Shown one piece after another: positions 62,175-64,000 of a stretch of DNA of 64,000 bases. This DNA comes from Hyphomicrobiales bacterium. Its GTDB lineage: Bacteria; Pseudomonadota; Alphaproteobacteria; Rhizobiales; Beijerinckiaceae. The notes beneath the pieces are model-generated. The model searched no databases, was not told the origin of the DNA, and was given only the letters and a program-made list of their open reading frames with translations. The stretch lies in assembly GCA_027484605.1 (NCBI GenBank), contig JAIXSR010000089.1, positions 1-64,000 of the forward strand. Direction: 5' to 3'. Within the stretch, counting starts at the first letter, position 1; every line of letters begins with the position of its first letter. The position numbers and the translations under genes were made by a program.

Positions 62175-62822
62175 CTAACCCTGCACCACGCGGATGCGCG
62201 GGCCGCCGCCCGGCGCCGGTGAAAGCCCCCGCGCCACTTCACGCGCACCGGCCTCGATCATCGTCATCACGAGATCGGCGAAGGCCTCGTGGCTGACGGG
62301 GCCGTTCTCCCGGAACCACATGAATTTCCAGTTCATCATGCCGAAGAGGTTCATGGTCAGCGGCGTCAGCGCGGCGCGGTGCCCGGCAAGAGCCGGTTCG
62401 AGGGCGGCGATCGCGCCCGCGAAGCGGCGCACCAGCACCCGCTCGCGCTCGATCAACTCGGCCTTCTTGTCCTCGGGCAGGCGCTTCATGTCGCTGATCT
62501 GGATCTGGTGTTCCTCGTCGGCATGGCGATAGGCCTCGAGCAGGGCCGCGATCATCACCCGCAACGTCTCGGACGGCGTCAGCCCGGACGGCACCGCTTC
62601 CGCTGCCGCGACGAGATCGTCGAGATGCGCCTGGATGATGTCGAACAGGAGCTGCTCCTTGTTCGTGTAGTAATGGTAGAGCAGCGCCTTCGAGACCCCG
62701 CAGGAAGCGGCGATCTCGTTCACCGAGGTCCGGTCGAAGCCGTTCCGCGCGAACATCGCCGCCGCGGCCTTGAGGATGGCCCGGCGCTTGTCGTCATGAT
62801 CGGCCGCGATGGGGCGTGCCAT
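62175..62822 (-). CDS. TetR-family transcriptional regulator (PaaR-like by context)
   Basis: A 215-residue TetR regulator. The DNA-binding domain is ILKAAAAMFARNGFDRTSVNEIAASCGVSKALLYHYYTNKEQLLFDII (split), at about 15-62. The C-terminal domain has a hydrophobic ligand pocket (LTMNLFGMMNWKFMWF). It starts three bases after the stop of the phenylacetate-CoA ligase gene, so both are one operon. TetR regulators that respond to phenylacetyl-CoA are often linked to paaK; that role is inferred. Confidence 0.88.
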   Translation of the reverse strand: MARPIAADHDDKRRAILKAAAAMFARNGFDRTSVNEIAASCGVSKALLYHYYTNKEQLLFDIIQAHLDDLVAAAEAVPSGLTPSETLRVMIAALLEAYRHADEEHQIQISDMKRLPEDKKAELIERERVLVRRFAGAIAALEPALAGHRAALTPLTMNLFGMMNWKFMWFRENGPVSHEAFADLVMTMIEAGAREVARGLSPAPGGGPRIRVVQG

Positions 62823-62825
62823 ATC

Positions 62826-64000
62826 TTATCCTTTCGGCCTCTGGTCGACGATCCGGCGGGCCTTGCCGGCGGAACGCTCGATTCCGTCCGGCGGCAGCAC
62901 GTCAATCCGGGCCGAAATCCCGATCTTGTCCTTGATGCGCTGGCCAAGCAATTTTCCGGCCGCCGACGCCGCCTCGCCCGCACCGGGCCGCGCCTCGACC
63001 TTCACCGCCATCTCGTCCATGCGCCCCTCGCGGGTGAGCACGATCTGGTAATGCGCCGAAAGGGCGTCCAGCGTCAGCAGCATCTCCTCGATCTGGGTGG
63101 GGAAAACATTGACGCCGCGCACGATCATCATGTCGTCCGAGCGGCCGGTCACCTTCTCCATCCGCCGCATCGAGCGCGCGGTGCCTGGCAGGAGCCGCGT
63201 CAGGTCGCGCGTGCGGTAGCGGATGATCGGCATCGCCTCCTTGGTCAAGGCGGTGAAGACCAGCTCGCCCTTTTCGCCATCGGGCAGCACCGCGCCCGTC
63301 TCGGGATCGATGATTTCCGGGTAGAAATGATCCTCCCAGATATGGAGCCCGTCCTTGGTCTCCACGCATTCATTGGCGACACCCGGGCCGATCACCTCGG
63401 ACAGGCCGTAAATGTCGACGGCATGCATGTCGAAGCTCTGCTCGATCTCGCCGCGCATCGCATTCGTCCACGGCTCGGCACCGAAAATGCCGATCTGCAG
63501 CGAGGAACCCCGCGGGTCGAAACCGGCCTTCCGGAACTCGTCGAGGATCGCCAGCATGTAGCTCGGCGTGACCATGATGATGTCCGGCCGGAAATCCTGG
63601 ATGAGCTGGACCTGCCTTTCGGTCATCCCGCCGGAAATCGGAATGACCGTGCAGCCCAGCTTTTCGGCGCCGTAATGCGCGCCGAGCCCGCCGGTGAAGA
63701 GGCCATAGCCATAGGCGACATGGGCGATCATGCCCGGCCTTGCGCCGGAGGCACGAAGCGACCGCGCCACGACATCGGCCCAGATCTGGATATCACCGGC
63801 CGTATAGCCCACCACGGTCGGCTTGCCGGTCGTGCCGGAGGAACCATGGATCCGCACCACCTGCTCGCGCGGCACGGCGAACATGCCGAACGGGTAATTG
63901 TCGCGCAGGTCCGCCTTGGTGGTGAACGGGAATTTCGCGAGATCCGCGAGGCTCCTCAGATCATCCGGATGCACGCCGGCCGCGTCGAACTTGGCCCGGT
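62826..64000 (-). CDS. paaK: Phenylacetate--CoA ligase, 5' end beyond window
   Basis: At least 391 residues are visible; the start lies outside the right edge (about 40 residues missing compared with the usual 430-440). AMP-binding signature HGSSGTTGKPTVVGYT, then YGYGLFTGGLG, IFGAEPWTNAMR, DIYGLSEVIGPGVA, and the PaaK-type C-terminal domain VRGVNVFPTQIEEMLL. It activates phenylacetate with ATP and CoA. The product is also what a phenylpyruvate-using ferredoxin oxidoreductase would make, linking it to the gene at 57.9-61.3 kb. The paa epoxidase genes are not in the window. Confidence 0.95.
   Translation of the reverse strand, partial: RAKFDAAGVHPDDLRSLADLAKFPFTTKADLRDNYPFGMFAVPREQVVRIHGSSGTTGKPTVVGYTAGDIQIWADVVARSLRASGARPGMIAHVAYGYGLFTGGLGAHYGAEKLGCTVIPISGGMTERQVQLIQDFRPDIIMVTPSYMLAILDEFRKAGFDPRGSSLQIGIFGAEPWTNAMRGEIEQSFDMHAVDIYGLSEVIGPGVANECVETKDGLHIWEDHFYPEIIDPETGAVLPDGEKGELVFTALTKEAMPIIRYRTRDLTRLLPGTARSMRRMEKVTGRSDDMMIVRGVNVFPTQIEEMLLTLDALSAHYQIVLTREGRMDEMAVKVEARPGAGEAASAAGKLLGQRIKDKIGISARIDVLPPDGIERSAGKARRIVDQRPKG

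Overview
The window is GC-rich, tightly packed chromosomal DNA from an alphaproteobacterium, most likely of the order Hyphomicrobiales. This placement is an inference from codon and GC bias, an Omp25/Omp31-type porin, many ATP-binding-cassette importers, and an operon style built on ATGA and TGATG overlaps. No rRNA, intact tRNA or CRISPR array is visible.

Layout. (1) 1-4.5 kb is an accessory, more AT-rich island. It holds a DUF262 protein cut by the left edge, a helicase/PD-(D/E)XK nuclease overlapping it, and a protein resembling uracil-DNA glycosylases. It ends at a 20-base sequence that matches the 3' end of a tRNA, probably an integration scar. (2) 4.5-7.7 kb: a small unknown gene, a long interrupted palindrome and a chemoreceptor. 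(3) 8.0-12.7 kb: a PhnS2/T2/U2-type importer coupled to an inositol-monophosphatase-family phosphatase. (4) 12.8-15.5 kb: a LysR regulator divergent from an NAD-dependent epimerase and a DUF4386 membrane protein. (5) 15.5-18.8 kb: fasciclin protein, small secreted Cys protein, ECF sigma factor with its RskA-type anti-sigma factor, and an outer-membrane protein. (6) 19.1-25.4 kb: a GntR-controlled sugar or sugar-acid locus (enolase-superfamily dehydratase, two permeases, a Tat-type binding protein and two proteins of unknown role) without its own ATPase. (7) 25.4-28.5 kb: a chemoreceptor relic, a CPBP protease, a carboxymuconolactone decarboxylase-like protein and an old-yellow-enzyme. (8) 28.5-33.0 kb: an orphan Bug/TctC binding protein with a sigma-54 promoter and two enhancer-like palindromes, followed by a DctB/DctD two-component pair. 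(9) 33.0-35.9 kb: IclR regulator, HMG-CoA-lyase-like enzyme and class III CoA-transferase.

(10) 35.9-52.5 kb is the most striking block. An eight-gene coupled operon encodes hydantoinase/oxoprolinase A and B, a molybdenum hydroxylase (FAD subunit plus fused 2Fe-2S/Mo subunit), a 6-hydroxynicotinate-reductase homologue, a MarR regulator, a UPF0280 protein and an AA_synth (DUF1185) protein. Next to it lie a Liv-type importer operon and a ferredoxin-NADP reductase gene. All three transcription units begin with the same palindrome, core TTCGTAGACGAA (10 of 12 bases in the third). I read this as one MarR-controlled regulon that imports an N-heterocyclic compound, hydroxylates it, reduces the ring with ferredoxin and opens the lactam with ATP.

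(11) 52.6-55.9 kb: katG divergent from oxyR. (12) 55.9-57.7 kb: a membrane chemoreceptor coupled to a 100-residue exported protein. (13) 57.9-64 kb: an indolepyruvate-ferredoxin-oxidoreductase-type enzyme divergent from an Lrp regulator, a repeat element bounded by 11-bp inverted repeats, and a paaK-tetR pair (paaK cut by the right edge). Together these suggest arylpyruvate and arylacetate breakdown. Overall the organism looks like a scavenger of organic acids, aromatics and N-heterocycles.
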